A DNA stretch of 64,000 nucleotides from Devosia sp. RR2S18 (GTDB taxonomy: Bacteria; Pseudomonadota; Alphaproteobacteria; Rhizobiales; Devosiaceae). This document shows, in pieces, positions 16,340 through 25,252 of this stretch. The notes under the pieces are model-generated. The model did not search any database, was not told the origin of the DNA, and worked only from the letters and a program-made list of their open reading frames with translations. The position numbers were made by a program, and so were the translations under genes. The stretch spans positions 830,001-894,000 of the forward strand of contig NZ_CP126539.1 in assembly GCF_030177755.1 (NCBI RefSeq). Direction: 5' to 3'. Numbering within the stretch: the stretch's first letter is position 1; the number at the start of each line of letters is the position of its first letter.

Positions 16340-17623
16340 ATGCGCAGGAAATACGCTTTGGTGGGGACGGGCAGCCGCGCCCGCATGTTCTATGGAGCGA
16401 TCCTTGGGCCGCACCATAATCATGCCGAACTCGTGGCGCTCTGCGACACCAATCAGGTGCGCATGGACTATACCAACAAGGTTCTGACCGAGGAATTCAA
16501 CAGCACCACCGTGCCGACCTACAAGGCGGACGCCTTCGATCAGATGATCAAGGACAGCCAGGCCGATGTGGTGATCGTCACCTCGGTCGATCGCACGCAT
16601 CACCGCTACATCATCGCGGCGCTGGAAGCGGGTTGCGACGTCATCACTGAAAAGCCGATGACCACCGACGCTGAAAAGTGCCAGGAGATCATCGACGCGG
16701 TGAAGCGTACCGGCCGCGAGGTGCGTGTCACCTTCAATTATCGCTATGCCCCGCACAATTCAGCGGTGCGCGAGCTCATCGCCTCGGGCGCCATCGGGCA
16801 GGTATTCTCGGTGCATTTCGAGTGGCTGCTCGACACCAAGCATGGCGCCGATTATTTCCGCCGCTGGCATCGTGACAAGCGCAATAGCGGTGGCCTAATG
16901 GTCCACAAATCCACCCACCATTTCGACCTCGTCAATTTCTGGCTGGGCACGCAGCCTGATACCGTCTTTGCCATGGGCGATCTGCGCTTTTACGGCCGCG
17001 CCAATGCCGAGGAGCGGGGCGTCTTTACGCCGTATACCCGCACCACCGGCGTCGAAGCGGCCAAGAACGACCCCTTCGCCATCGATCTCACGAGCAATGA
17101 CGTCCAGAAGGGTCTCTATTGGGACGCTGAACAGGAAGACGGATACCAGCGCGACCAGAACGTCTTTGGCGACGGCATCTCCATCGAGGACACCATGTCG
17201 GTCATGGTGCGCTACCGCAACAAGGCGGTGATGACCTATGCCCTGCATGCCTATGCGCCCTGGGAAGGCTTCAATGTGAGCTTCAACGGCTCCAAGGGCC
17301 GCATTGAGCTGATGGTGCGCGAAACCTCCTATATCAATGCCGGCCAGTCGGCCGACCAGGAGGGCGCGGCCGAAGGGATCCGCCTCTATCACTTCCCGCT
17401 CCATGGCGAGGCCCGCGAGGTGCCGATCCAGCGCGCCGAGGGTTCGCATGGCGGTGGCGACAACATCATGTTGCGCGATATCTTCGCTGAAGAGCAGGAT
17501 CCCAACAGCCCCTATCGAGCCGACTATCGCGATGGGGCCATGTCGATCCTGACCGGCATTGCGGCCAACCGCTCGTTCCAGACTGGCTTGCCGGTGGACG
17601 TCAAGACCATCGTCCAGTTCTGA
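16340..17623 (+). CDS. Gfo/Idh/MocA-family oxidoreductase (cluster 1)
   Basis: 427 residues. The N-terminal Rossmann fold begins YALVGTGSRARMF, with the family's EKPMTTDAEKC motif carrying the catalytic-region Lys near residue 110. The C-terminal alpha/beta domain contains HKSTHHFDLVNFWLG, with a His at the usual catalytic position. These enzymes oxidise or reduce sugars and derivatives with NAD(P). GGGAGAG precedes the ATG. As the last gene of the sugar cluster it probably processes the imported sugar; the specific reaction is not predictable. Confidence 0.88.
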   Translation: MRRKYALVGTGSRARMFYGAILGPHHNHAELVALCDTNQVRMDYTNKVLTEEFNSTTVPTYKADAFDQMIKDSQADVVIVTSVDRTHHRYIIAALEAGCDVITEKPMTTDAEKCQEIIDAVKRTGREVRVTFNYRYAPHNSAVRELIASGAIGQVFSVHFEWLLDTKHGADYFRRWHRDKRNSGGLMVHKSTHHFDLVNFWLGTQPDTVFAMGDLRFYGRANAEERGVFTPYTRTTGVEAAKNDPFAIDLTSNDVQKGLYWDAEQEDGYQRDQNVFGDGISIEDTMSVMVRYRNKAVMTYALHAYAPWEGFNVSFNGSKGRIELMVRETSYINAGQSADQEGAAEGIRLYHFPLHGEAREVPIQRAEGSHGGGDNIMLRDIFAEEQDPNSPYRADYRDGAMSILTGIAANRSFQTGLPVDVKTIVQF

Positions 17624-17656
17624 TGCTTTCCAGGCGTCGCGCATGAGCGCGGCGCC

Positions 17657-19585
17657 TTAGCCCTTCTGGAGGGCGCCGAGCACGGCCGCTTCGAGATCGG
17701 CCTGCGCAAACGGCTTGGCCAGCCGCGGCGGCTGATAGCCGCTGGAATCGGGCAGTTCGGCATATCCCGTGGCGATCAGGATGGGCGTACCCGGCCAGCG
17801 TTCGCGAATGGCGGTGGCCAATTGTAGACCGGTCATGCGCGGCATGGCGTGATCGGTGACCACCAGGTCGAACGATCCCTCACCCAGGCGCGCTAGCGCC
17901 TCGGCTCCAGAATTGGCCTCGACCACCTCATGCCCCAGATCCTCGAGCATGGAGGCGGTGTTCATCAACACCAGCGCGTCGTCGTCAACGGCGAGAACCC
18001 GCAGTGGGCGCTCGGCGATGCTGTCGACGGTCGGCGCCTCGTCGACCGTTTGCGGGGCAGCGGGGACATCGGTTTCTGCCTGTGGCAGCCAGATCTCAGC
18101 GGTGGTGCCCTGTCCAAGTGTGCTGTGGAGCACGAATTGTCCACCCGACTGGTGGGCGATGCCGTGAACCATGGAAAGCCCCAGCCCCGTCCCCTTGCCC
18201 ACCCCCTTGGTGGTGAAAAAAGGTTCGGTGGCGTGCGACAGGGTCTCGGCGTCCATGCCTTCACCCGTATCGGCCACCGAGAGGCGCACATAGCGACCCG
18301 CCGGCAGGTCAGCATTGGGTCGGCTCAGCACCTGCTCATCGGCGGCAATGGTCAGCGTGCCACCGTCGGGCATGGCATCCCTGGCATTAACCGCCAGGTT
18401 CAGTACGGCCGCCGCGATCTGGTTGGCGTCAGACAAAGCCAGGGGCAGGTCTGGCGCGAACTGCATCTGCACTTCAATATCGGCACCAACCGAGCCGCTC
18501 AGCAGTTCCTCCATGGAGCCGATAAGGTCGCTGACATCGAGCGGACCCACAGCAAGTTCCTGCCGCCGGGCAAAGGCCAGCATGCTGCGCGTCAGTGACG
18601 CCCCACGCTCGGCGCCCCGCCGGGCGTTGTCGAGCAGGCGCAGCATATGCTCATCCTGCGGCATGCGCTTGCGCAGCAATTCAAGGCTACTGAGCACTGC
18701 CATCAGAAGGTTGTTGAAGTCGTGCGCCACGCCGCCGGTCAGTTGGCCGATGGCTTCCATCTTCTGGGCCTGCAGCAATTGCTCGCGCGCATCCTCGAGC
18801 TTGCGCTGGGTCTCGGCGCGCTCGGTAATGTCGCGGGTGATCTTGGCAAAACCGAGCAGGGTGCCGTCGTCGTCGCGGATCGCATCAATGATCACATGGG
18901 CCAGAAAGCGCGTGCCGTCCTTGCGGACGCGCCAGCCCTCCCGCTCGTAGCGGCCGACGGTGCGGGCGGTTTCAAGCGCCTGTTGCGGCACGCCGGCCGC
19001 CAGTTCCTCGGGCGTATAGAAGCGGCCGAAGAACTCACCAACGATCTCGTCGGGATGGTAACCCTTGATGCGCTCGGCGCCGGAATTCCAGTTGGTGACG
19101 ATCCCTTCGGGGCTGAGCATATAGAGCGCGTAATCGGTAACGCCTTGGACCAGGCGCCGGAACATGTCGCGCGACTCTGCCAGCGCCTGATCGGCCATGC
19201 GCCGCTCGGTAAGGTCCCGGGTGATCTTGGCAAAGCCGATCAGCTCGCCCTGCTCGTCCTTGATCGCATCGATGATGGCGTTGGCCCAAAAGCGCGTGCC
19301 GTCTTTGCGCAGCCGCCAGCCTTCGCTTTCGAAACGTCCCACGCTTGCTGCGGTGCGTAAGGCTCGCGCCGGAAGCCCGGTCGCGAGATCTTCGGGGGTA
19401 TAGAAACGCGAGAAATGCTGGCCGATGATTTCGTCTTGCCGGTAGCCCTTGAGGCGCTCGGCGCCCACGTTCCAGCTGGACACGCGGCCATCCACCGACA
19501 GCATGTAAATGCCGTAGTCGGTGATGGAGTCGAGCAGCAGCCGATAGTGATCGGTCTGCGGCATCTGCATCATTGCCTGTGACAT
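17657..19585 (-). CDS. PAS-PAS hybrid sensor histidine kinase with receiver domain
   Basis: 642 residues, no membrane segments, so a soluble sensor. Two nearly identical PAS domains lie at about 15-135 and 140-260 (ITDYGIYMLS / VTDYALYMLS; SRFYTPEDLATG / GRFYTPEELAAG), followed by a HisKA domain (H-box GGVAHDFNNLL), a HATPase domain (DTGEGMD, GKGTGLGLSMVHG) and a C-terminal receiver (VLAVDDDALVL; phospho-acceptor in VVTDHAMP; KPF). Start at 19585 is chosen because GGGGAG precedes it and an EcfG-type promoter lies just upstream; a TTG at 19612 would sit in the -10 element. It converges on the cluster 1 oxidoreductase gene. Confidence 0.9.
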   Translation of the reverse strand: MSQAMMQMPQTDHYRLLLDSITDYGIYMLSVDGRVSSWNVGAERLKGYRQDEIIGQHFSRFYTPEDLATGLPARALRTAASVGRFESEGWRLRKDGTRFWANAIIDAIKDEQGELIGFAKITRDLTERRMADQALAESRDMFRRLVQGVTDYALYMLSPEGIVTNWNSGAERIKGYHPDEIVGEFFGRFYTPEELAAGVPQQALETARTVGRYEREGWRVRKDGTRFLAHVIIDAIRDDDGTLLGFAKITRDITERAETQRKLEDAREQLLQAQKMEAIGQLTGGVAHDFNNLLMAVLSSLELLRKRMPQDEHMLRLLDNARRGAERGASLTRSMLAFARRQELAVGPLDVSDLIGSMEELLSGSVGADIEVQMQFAPDLPLALSDANQIAAAVLNLAVNARDAMPDGGTLTIAADEQVLSRPNADLPAGRYVRLSVADTGEGMDAETLSHATEPFFTTKGVGKGTGLGLSMVHGIAHQSGGQFVLHSTLGQGTTAEIWLPQAETDVPAAPQTVDEAPTVDSIAERPLRVLAVDDDALVLMNTASMLEDLGHEVVEANSGAEALARLGEGSFDLVVTDHAMPRMTGLQLATAIRERWPGTPILIATGYAELPDSSGYQPPRLAKPFAQADLEAAVLGALQKG

Positions 19586-19610
19586 GCACTCCCCGGGTCG
19601 CACGCGCAGC

Positions 19611-19635
19611 AACGCACGCTGATTCTTATGGTTCC
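19611..19635 (-). promoter_or_regulatory. EcfG-type promoter for the hybrid histidine kinase
   Basis: On the minus strand GGAAC (19635-19631), 16 nt, CGTT (19614-19611). Transcription would begin about 20 nt before the ATG at 19585. Confidence 0.65.
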
Positions 19636-19678
19636 AGCAATTCTGCTGCGTCAGTGCAGCAATGGTGCACGTAACGCA

Positions 19679-22132
19679 TCAAGACCAGTGATAAACAGCG
19701 ATCCCGCTCCGCTCAAGGCTGGAATTGGCGAGCACATCGCGGGCATGGCCAGGCAGATCTAGCGGTGGCAGCGGCCAGTCCGGTGCCGAGCGGTCAAGGC
19801 TCACCGCCACCAGTAGCGTCGCGCCCGCGTGCTGACGGCGGAAGGCCAGGATGTCCTCCCCGAGCTCGAGCGGTTGGTAGCTGCCCTGGAACAGGTCGGG
19901 AGCCTGATTGCGCAGGCTCAGCAAGCGCCGGGTGACGTCGAGCTTGGCGTCGATGCGGTTTGCCTCTGCGCCATCGCGGAGCTTTCCAAGCCGCTGCTCG
20001 AGCGCAGAAAAGTTCACCGGCCGGCGATTGTCCGGATCCACAAAGCTCTGCTCCCAATCTTCGGCACCCCGATAGATGTCGGGCACGCCGGGCACGGTGA
20101 GCTTGAGAACGGCCTGGGCAAGACCCAAGCGCCAGCCAATGGGGGCCAACTCCGCCTCCACCTGCCGGAAGTCCTCGAGGAAGGCGTTACTGCCGAGCGC
20201 TTCGGCAATGAACCGGTTGAGGGCATCCTCGTAATCCGGGTTTTGCACGGTCCAGTCGCTGTGCACTCGCGCCTCACGCACCGATTTCATCATAGCAGCC
20301 TGCAGCCGCTCGATCATCTGTTGGCGGCGATCCTGGGGCAGCATGCCCCCATTGTCGGCAGGCCAGCCGCCCAGGAGTAACTGGAAGAAGAGATAAAGGT
20401 CATTGCTGTCAATAGTGTCGGCGCTGGGCAGCAGCAGATTGCGCCACCGGTCCACCGCAGCGGTCCATACATCAGGCCGCTCCGCGATGGCGGCAATGCG
20501 GGCGCGGGTATCCTCGCCACGTTTGGTGTCATGCGTCGAGGTGGCGAGCATGGCATAGGGCTCGTCCTCTAGACGGCGCTGGTTGGCGGCGTGGAAGTCG
20601 GCAATGCCAACATGGAACTGTTCGGGATGGGCACCGACCTCGTTAAGCGCCACCATGCGGTTGTGGCGGTAAAGAGCGGTGTCCTCCAGCCCTTTGGCCA
20701 TCACCGGGCCGGAATATTGCTGGAAGCGAGCGATGATCTCCCCGATCTGGCTGCCGTCGTAGGCTTCATCGAGTTCGCCAAGCAGCAGCTGATCGAGAAA
20801 ATCGAAGGCCATGGGCCAAATGCTGGGCTCCGCCTTTCGTGCATCGGCAATCGCGCGGGTAAGTTCGGTGCGATCATACGCGGCGCGGGCGCCATCATCC
20901 ATGTAGGTGCGGTAGACGCTCATCCAGCCAATGATCTCGCGCAGTGCCCTGCGCAGGGTGTGCTCGGTCAGATCTCGCGTGGCGGGCACAGACTGGGCAA
21001 GCCCGGCAACACGGCGGCTCAAGGCCGCGAGCTCAGCGGCGAGTTCGCGGTCCATCACCCGCAATTTGCAGCGATAGGCCTCTTCCTGGGGCGAGGTGAT
21101 ATTGCCGGTGAAGCGTGCATAGGTTTGGCTCAACGGCATTTCCCCATCGGGATTGGTCAGCACGCGCGTCAGCATGGCGCCGAACTCGTAGCCGGTCGTG
21201 CCATGGACGGGCCAATCGCTCCTGATGGTCTCGTCGGGGGCGAGGATTTTCTCGACCAGGAGATAAATGGGCCGGGGGCTTTTTGCGACCAGTTCCTCGA
21301 CATAGGCCTTGGGATCGCGCAGCCCATCGATGTGATCGATGCGCAGACCTTCCACGAGACCTTCCTCGATTAGCTGAAAGATCAGCTGGTGCGCATGGTC
21401 GAACACCTCGGGCCGCTCAATGCGGATGCCGCCCAGTTCGGAATTAATGAAGAAGCGCCGATAGTTGATCTCGTCGGCAGCAGCGAGATAGTGCGCAACC
21501 CGCCAGTGCTGGCGCTCGATCAGTTGAGCGAGCGCGCCGCCCGTCACCGCCTCGGCAGCTTTTTGGGGTGACCCGTGCTCCCCCAGCAGTTTCTCCTGAT
21601 CTTCCGGCCGAAGCGGCAGCTTGTGGGTGTCGTGCGCCCAAACAGCAAGATCGCCATCATCCGCCTTGAGCCGGATCTGCCCTTGGGCGATACCTTCTGC
21701 GGCCGTGAGGCCCAGAAACGGCACCAGGATCTTCCCATTAGCACCCGGCGCATCCCAGTCGACATCGAAGAACTCTGCGTACTTGCTCTCGCGCCCGTTG
21801 CGCAGCAGATCGAGCCACTGCGCATTGCTCGAACCGCCCACGCCCATATGGTTGGGCACGAAGTCGAGCAAGATGCCCAGCCCTGCTTGCCGCAGCGTTT
21901 CGGCCAGGCGCCGGAAGTCATCGAGCGTTCCCAACTCAGGATTGATCCGCGTATGGTCGACCGTGTCATAGCCGTGCGAGCTGCCCGGTTGCGCCATCAG
22001 GATGGGCGACAGATAGGCGTGGCTCGCGCCCAGCTCCGCTAGATAGGGCACCAGCGCCTCGGCATGAGCGAAGGTGAAGTCCTTGTTGAGCTGCAGGCGG
22101 TAGGTGGCGCTGGGAAAGCTGATGTTGGTCAT
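19679..22132 (-). CDS. treY: Malto-oligosyltrehalose synthase
   Basis: 817 residues from the ATG at 22132; upstream in-frame codons give an unrelated Cys-rich extension. It belongs to GH13 and converts the reducing-end glucose of malto-oligosaccharides to a trehalose linkage. Matching motifs: SFPSATYRLQLNKDFTF, HAYLSPILMAQPGSSHGYD, LLDFVPNHMGVGG, GLRIDHIDGLRDP, and a C-terminal VPGVPDIYRGAEDWEQSFVDP. Trehalose is normally freed by TreZ, whose gene is not in the window. A promoter matching the EcfG consensus lies 125-150 bp upstream, in line with trehalose as a stress protectant. Confidence 0.93.
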   Translation of the reverse strand: MTNISFPSATYRLQLNKDFTFAHAEALVPYLAELGASHAYLSPILMAQPGSSHGYDTVDHTRINPELGTLDDFRRLAETLRQAGLGILLDFVPNHMGVGGSSNAQWLDLLRNGRESKYAEFFDVDWDAPGANGKILVPFLGLTAAEGIAQGQIRLKADDGDLAVWAHDTHKLPLRPEDQEKLLGEHGSPQKAAEAVTGGALAQLIERQHWRVAHYLAAADEINYRRFFINSELGGIRIERPEVFDHAHQLIFQLIEEGLVEGLRIDHIDGLRDPKAYVEELVAKSPRPIYLLVEKILAPDETIRSDWPVHGTTGYEFGAMLTRVLTNPDGEMPLSQTYARFTGNITSPQEEAYRCKLRVMDRELAAELAALSRRVAGLAQSVPATRDLTEHTLRRALREIIGWMSVYRTYMDDGARAAYDRTELTRAIADARKAEPSIWPMAFDFLDQLLLGELDEAYDGSQIGEIIARFQQYSGPVMAKGLEDTALYRHNRMVALNEVGAHPEQFHVGIADFHAANQRRLEDEPYAMLATSTHDTKRGEDTRARIAAIAERPDVWTAAVDRWRNLLLPSADTIDSNDLYLFFQLLLGGWPADNGGMLPQDRRQQMIERLQAAMMKSVREARVHSDWTVQNPDYEDALNRFIAEALGSNAFLEDFRQVEAELAPIGWRLGLAQAVLKLTVPGVPDIYRGAEDWEQSFVDPDNRRPVNFSALEQRLGKLRDGAEANRIDAKLDVTRRLLSLRNQAPDLFQGSYQPLELGEDILAFRRQHAGATLLVAVSLDRSAPDWPLPPLDLPGHARDVLANSSLERSGIAVYHWS

Positions 22133-22256
22133 CGGTTCTGGGTTCTGTTGGATCGGAAATGCAGCAGGTGTTCTCCGGCCACAGGCGTGACACCGATCCA
22201 AATAGTTCGGGCGGGTATCACAGCGGGCATCGGGGTCCTCGGCGCAGTTCAACCGA

Positions 22257-22282
22257 AACGGGGCCAGGCAGGTGCACGTTCC
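22257..22282 (-). promoter_or_regulatory. EcfG-type promoter for treY
   Basis: Minus strand GGAAC (22282-22278), 17 nt, CGTT (22260-22257). The leader to the treY ATG would be about 115 nt. Confidence 0.6.
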
Positions 22283-22312
22283 CGCTTAACGCACGAGCTT
22301 GGCTGCAGCGCC

Positions 22313-22338
22313 GGAACTGGCAGCTTCGCTGCGCCATT
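22313..22338 (+). promoter_or_regulatory. Possible degenerate EcfG-type promoter for the ExoIII gene
   Basis: GGAAC 22313-22317, 17 nt, then CATT (22335-22338) instead of CGTT. It is well placed 33 bp before the ATG at 22371 but is off consensus by one base, the same deviation as at 6595. Confidence 0.25.
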
Positions 22339-22370
22339 GCAGCTTGGTAACGTCTTTCCGCGGACTTCGC

Positions 22371-23144
22371 ATGCGTGTAGCCACCTACAACGTCAACGGC
22401 ATCAATGGCCGCCTGCCGGTGCTGCTCGCCTGGCTCGAGGCCACAGCACCCGATGTGGTGTGCCTGCAGGAGTTGAAGGCCCCCGATGAGAAGTTCCCGG
22501 CCGCTGCTTTGGAAGCGGTCGGTTATGGCGCCATTTGGCATGGCCAGAAAAGCTGGAACGGCGTGGCTATTCTGGCGCGTGGATCCACCCCAGCCGAAAC
22601 CCGTCGCGGCCTGCCGGGCAACCGGGACGATGTCCAGTCGCGCTATATCGAGGCGGTGGTGCAAGGCGTCGCTGTGGGGTGCCTCTATCTGCCCAATGGC
22701 AATCCGGTCGATACGCCCAAGTTTGAGTACAAGCTGGCATGGTTCGCGCGCCTAATCGACTATGCAGCCGAGCTGATCGCCGCGGAAATCCCGGTGGTCC
22801 TGGCCGGTGACTACAACGTCATGCCTACTGAAAAGGACGTCTATAAGCCCGAACGCTGGACCAATGATGCGCTATTCCGCGCGGAGGTTCGAGACGCCTT
22901 TGCGAGCCTGGTGGGGCAGGGCTGGACCGACGCGCTCCGCCACCTTCACCCTGACGAGACGATCTATACCTTCTGGGACTACTTCCGGAATGCGTTCAGC
23001 CGAGATGCCGGTCTGCGTATCGACCATCTGCTCCTCAGCCCCTCGTTGGCACCACGGCTGACTGCTGCCGGAGTGGATCGGTCCGCCCGTGCTATGGAGA
23101 AAACTAGCGATCACGCGCCGGTCTGGATCGAACTGACCGGCTAG
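22371..23144 (+). CDS. xthA: Exodeoxyribonuclease III
   Basis: 257 residues from the ATG at 22371; residues in front of it in the same frame do not fit the family. Exonuclease-endonuclease-phosphatase fold: MRVATYNVNGIN, metal-binding Glu in CLQELKAPDEKFP, VLAGDYNVMPTEKDVY (Asp, Asn), RIDHLLLSP and the catalytic His in KTSDHAPVWIEL. It acts as AP endonuclease and 3'-5' exonuclease in base-excision repair. It is divergent from treY. Confidence 0.92.
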   Translation: MRVATYNVNGINGRLPVLLAWLEATAPDVVCLQELKAPDEKFPAAALEAVGYGAIWHGQKSWNGVAILARGSTPAETRRGLPGNRDDVQSRYIEAVVQGVAVGCLYLPNGNPVDTPKFEYKLAWFARLIDYAAELIAAEIPVVLAGDYNVMPTEKDVYKPERWTNDALFRAEVRDAFASLVGQGWTDALRHLHPDETIYTFWDYFRNAFSRDAGLRIDHLLLSPSLAPRLTAAGVDRSARAMEKTSDHAPVWIELTG

Positions 23145-23234
23145 CGCGTCTGCCCATGCCCGTGCTCGCAACTATTGGATCCTCTGCCCATTGAGCATCA
23201 CGCGTGATCAACTGCGCAACAAGGGGGTAACCGA

Positions 23235-23987
23235 ATGAACGGCACTGCGGCCGACGAGCTCTATGGGGTTCTGCAGCCCTTCTTCAACAAGCTGGAGGCG
23301 CGTGATGCCCTCAGTGAGGAAGAGAAGCGGGCCCTGGTCGCCGCGGCCCGGCAGGAGCTGAAATTCAGCGGTGGAGACGATATCGTGCGCGAAGGCGAGC
23401 GGCCACAGCGGAGCATGTTGCTGGTCTCGGGCTTTGCCATCCGCTATCGCGTTGTCGCTCAAGGGCAGCGGCAGATCCTGGCCATCCACATTCCGGGTGA
23501 CTTCATCGACCTGCAGAGTTTCCTCCTCAAGGAGATGGATCACTCCCTCGCGGCAGTGAATGGTGTGCGCATCTACACCTATCCGCACGAAAATTTGGCC
23601 CGGCTGACCGAGAGCTATTCACACCTGACCAGACTCTTGTGGCTCCACACCCTGCTTGATGCTGCCAGTCAGCGCGAGTGGATCGTAGGGCTGGGGCGCC
23701 TCTCCGCAGTGAGCCGGACAGCCCATCTCATTTGCGAGATGTATGTCCGCCTCAAGACCAATGGTCTGGCCGATGCGCTGACATTCTCTTTCCCAATGAC
23801 GCAGGCTGCGCTGGCGGACGCGCTGGGCCTCTCGACCGTCCATGTCAACCGCGTTCTCCAGGAATTGCGGCAGCGTAACCTAGTTAGCTGGGAGGGAACG
23901 CAGATCGAAGTTCTCGATTGGGATGGACTGCGTCATCTCGGCGAATTTGACGACCGCTATCTCCACCTGGTTCGGGAGCCGCGTTAA
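23235..23987 (+). CDS. Crp/Fnr-family transcriptional regulator (first copy)
   Basis: 250 residues. A cyclic-nucleotide-binding-type beta barrel at about 35-130 (GDDIVREGERPQRSMLLVSGFAIRY; HIPGDFIDLQSF), a dimerisation helix, and a C-terminal winged helix (TQAALADALGLSTVHVNRVLQELRQRN). The cAMP phosphate-binding Arg-Ser pair of CRP is not evident and there are no Fnr Cys ligands, so the signal is unknown. It is followed 5 bp later by a DUF6894 gene. A second copy of similar design is at 26924. Confidence 0.88.
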   Translation: MNGTAADELYGVLQPFFNKLEARDALSEEEKRALVAAARQELKFSGGDDIVREGERPQRSMLLVSGFAIRYRVVAQGQRQILAIHIPGDFIDLQSFLLKEMDHSLAAVNGVRIYTYPHENLARLTESYSHLTRLLWLHTLLDAASQREWIVGLGRLSAVSRTAHLICEMYVRLKTNGLADALTFSFPMTQAALADALGLSTVHVNRVLQELRQRNLVSWEGTQIEVLDWDGLRHLGEFDDRYLHLVREPR

Positions 23988-23992
23988 CACAA

Positions 23993-24226
23993 ATGCCGCG
24001 CTACTATTTCGATGTGCACGACGGCGAGGGCGTGTTCAAGGACGACTTGGGGATAGAACTACCGGATATGGAAACTGCGATCACTGAGGCGCGACGCGCC
24101 TTGGCAGATATGGTCCGCGATGCGCTGCGGGAGCCAGATGGGCACGGGGTCGCCGTATCTATTCGGGATGGGGATGACGGCCCGGTGCTGCTTTCGGTTA
24201 CGCTCACCACCCAGCGTCCGCAATAG
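23993..24226 (+). CDS. Small DUF6894-like protein
   Basis: 77 residues, starting PRYYFDVHDGEGVFKDDLG with a helical middle (METAITEARRALADMVRDAL). Matches the DUF6894 pattern and resembles the protein at 6317. The ATG is 5 bp after the Crp/Fnr stop, so the two are probably co-transcribed. Function unknown. Confidence 0.8.
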   Translation: MPRYYFDVHDGEGVFKDDLGIELPDMETAITEARRALADMVRDALREPDGHGVAVSIRDGDDGPVLLSVTLTTQRPQ

Positions 24227-24277
24227 CGGGAACAAAACTCCAGCGCGACGGATTTGTCTGCCCGAAGGAGTTCTGCC

Positions 24278-24637
24278 ATGCCCAATTACCGCCAGGTACC
24301 CATCGGTGCCGATCTTCCCGACAGCGTGACCGTCGGGATCGAGCGCCACGGCGATGGCTCGCTTCTGGCGGCGGTCTGGTGGCCCTCCAAGGGCGATGTG
24401 GATGCCGATGAGGCAGACTATCCCAGCGTGCCCGAAGCGCTCGACGCCGCCGAAGCCGCCCGCCAGTTGCACGGCTTACGCGAAGTGGTCGTCACCCTGC
24501 AGAGCCCCGATCTCTGGGACCCCCGCTGGGGCATGCTGACCGGAGAAGAGCCGATCGGCCGCGTCGACAACACCGATGTCTCTGACGACGAAGCCTTTAC
24601 CCTCGCCAAGGGTATCGAAGAAAACCGCGACGCATAG
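24278..24637 (+). CDS. Hypothetical protein
   Basis: 119 residues from the ATG at 24278, which has AAGGAG at 24265-24270. The sequence is acidic and soluble (MPNYRQVPIGADLPDSV... SLLAAVWWPSKGD ... EEPIGRVDNTDVSDDEAF). No family or motif is recognised. It lies between a DUF6894 gene and a cysteine hydrolase gene that starts 9 bp after its stop, so it is probably part of the same transcript. Confidence 0.7.
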   Translation: MPNYRQVPIGADLPDSVTVGIERHGDGSLLAAVWWPSKGDVDADEADYPSVPEALDAAEAARQLHGLREVVVTLQSPDLWDPRWGMLTGEEPIGRVDNTDVSDDEAFTLAKGIEENRDA

Positions 24638-24646
24638 GCTCCCCCC

Positions 24647-25252
24647 GTGACCAATGAATTGACCGGAAACCGCGCGGTACATCTCTGCGTCGACATGCAG
24701 TCCATGTTTGCCGAGGCGACGGAGTGGCATGCCCCCTGGCTTAAGGGCGTGCTGCCGGCGGTCGAGGCCATTGTCGCGCGCCACCCCGAACGTACCATCT
24801 TCACCCGCTTTATTCCGCCCCAGGATCCGGAAAGTGCTACCGGCGCCTGGCGCGGCTATTACGAGCACTGGCGCAGCATGACACGTGAGCGCCTCGCGCC
24901 CGACCTCATCGACCTTGTGCCCAGCCTAGCCCGCTTTGCGCCACCCGCCCGGGTGCTCGACAAGCCCATATATTCGCCCTGGCTCACCGGCGAGCTGCAC
25001 CCGATGTTGGCCCGTGCCAGCGTCGATACGCTCATCATCACCGGCGGGGAAACCGATGTCTGCGTCTTGGCTGCGGTAATGGGCGCCATCGACCTTGGCT
25101 ATCGCGTGGTGGTGCCGACCGACGCTGTCTTCGGTTCGGCCGACCAGACCCATGACGCCGTGCTGACCGTCTATCAGAGCCGCTTCGGCACGCAGCTCTT
25201 CACCTGCTCCACCGAACAGCTCCTCAACGATTGGAAAGTCACGTCCGAATGA
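24647..25252 (+). CDS. Isochorismatase-like cysteine hydrolase
   Basis: 201 residues from GTG at 24647 (ATG at 24653 possible). The catalytic triad of the cysteine hydrolase family is visible: Asp in VHLCVDMQSMF near residue 16, Lys in VLDKPIYSPW near 106, and Cys in TGGETDVCVLAAV near 142. The family includes nicotinamidases, N-carbamoylsarcosine amidases and isochorismatases; substrate unknown. Its stop overlaps the next gene's start (ATGA), suggesting coupled translation. Confidence 0.85.
   Translation: MTNELTGNRAVHLCVDMQSMFAEATEWHAPWLKGVLPAVEAIVARHPERTIFTRFIPPQDPESATGAWRGYYEHWRSMTRERLAPDLIDLVPSLARFAPPARVLDKPIYSPWLTGELHPMLARASVDTLIITGGETDVCVLAAVMGAIDLGYRVVVPTDAVFGSADQTHDAVLTVYQSRFGTQLFTCSTEQLLNDWKVTSE

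Noticed and set aside
22133..22252. N-terminal extension of treY with a CHACGRR zinc-knuckle-like word
   Set aside because: The TreY family begins at the ATG at 22132. The extension is not conserved-looking and would start next to the predicted promoter.
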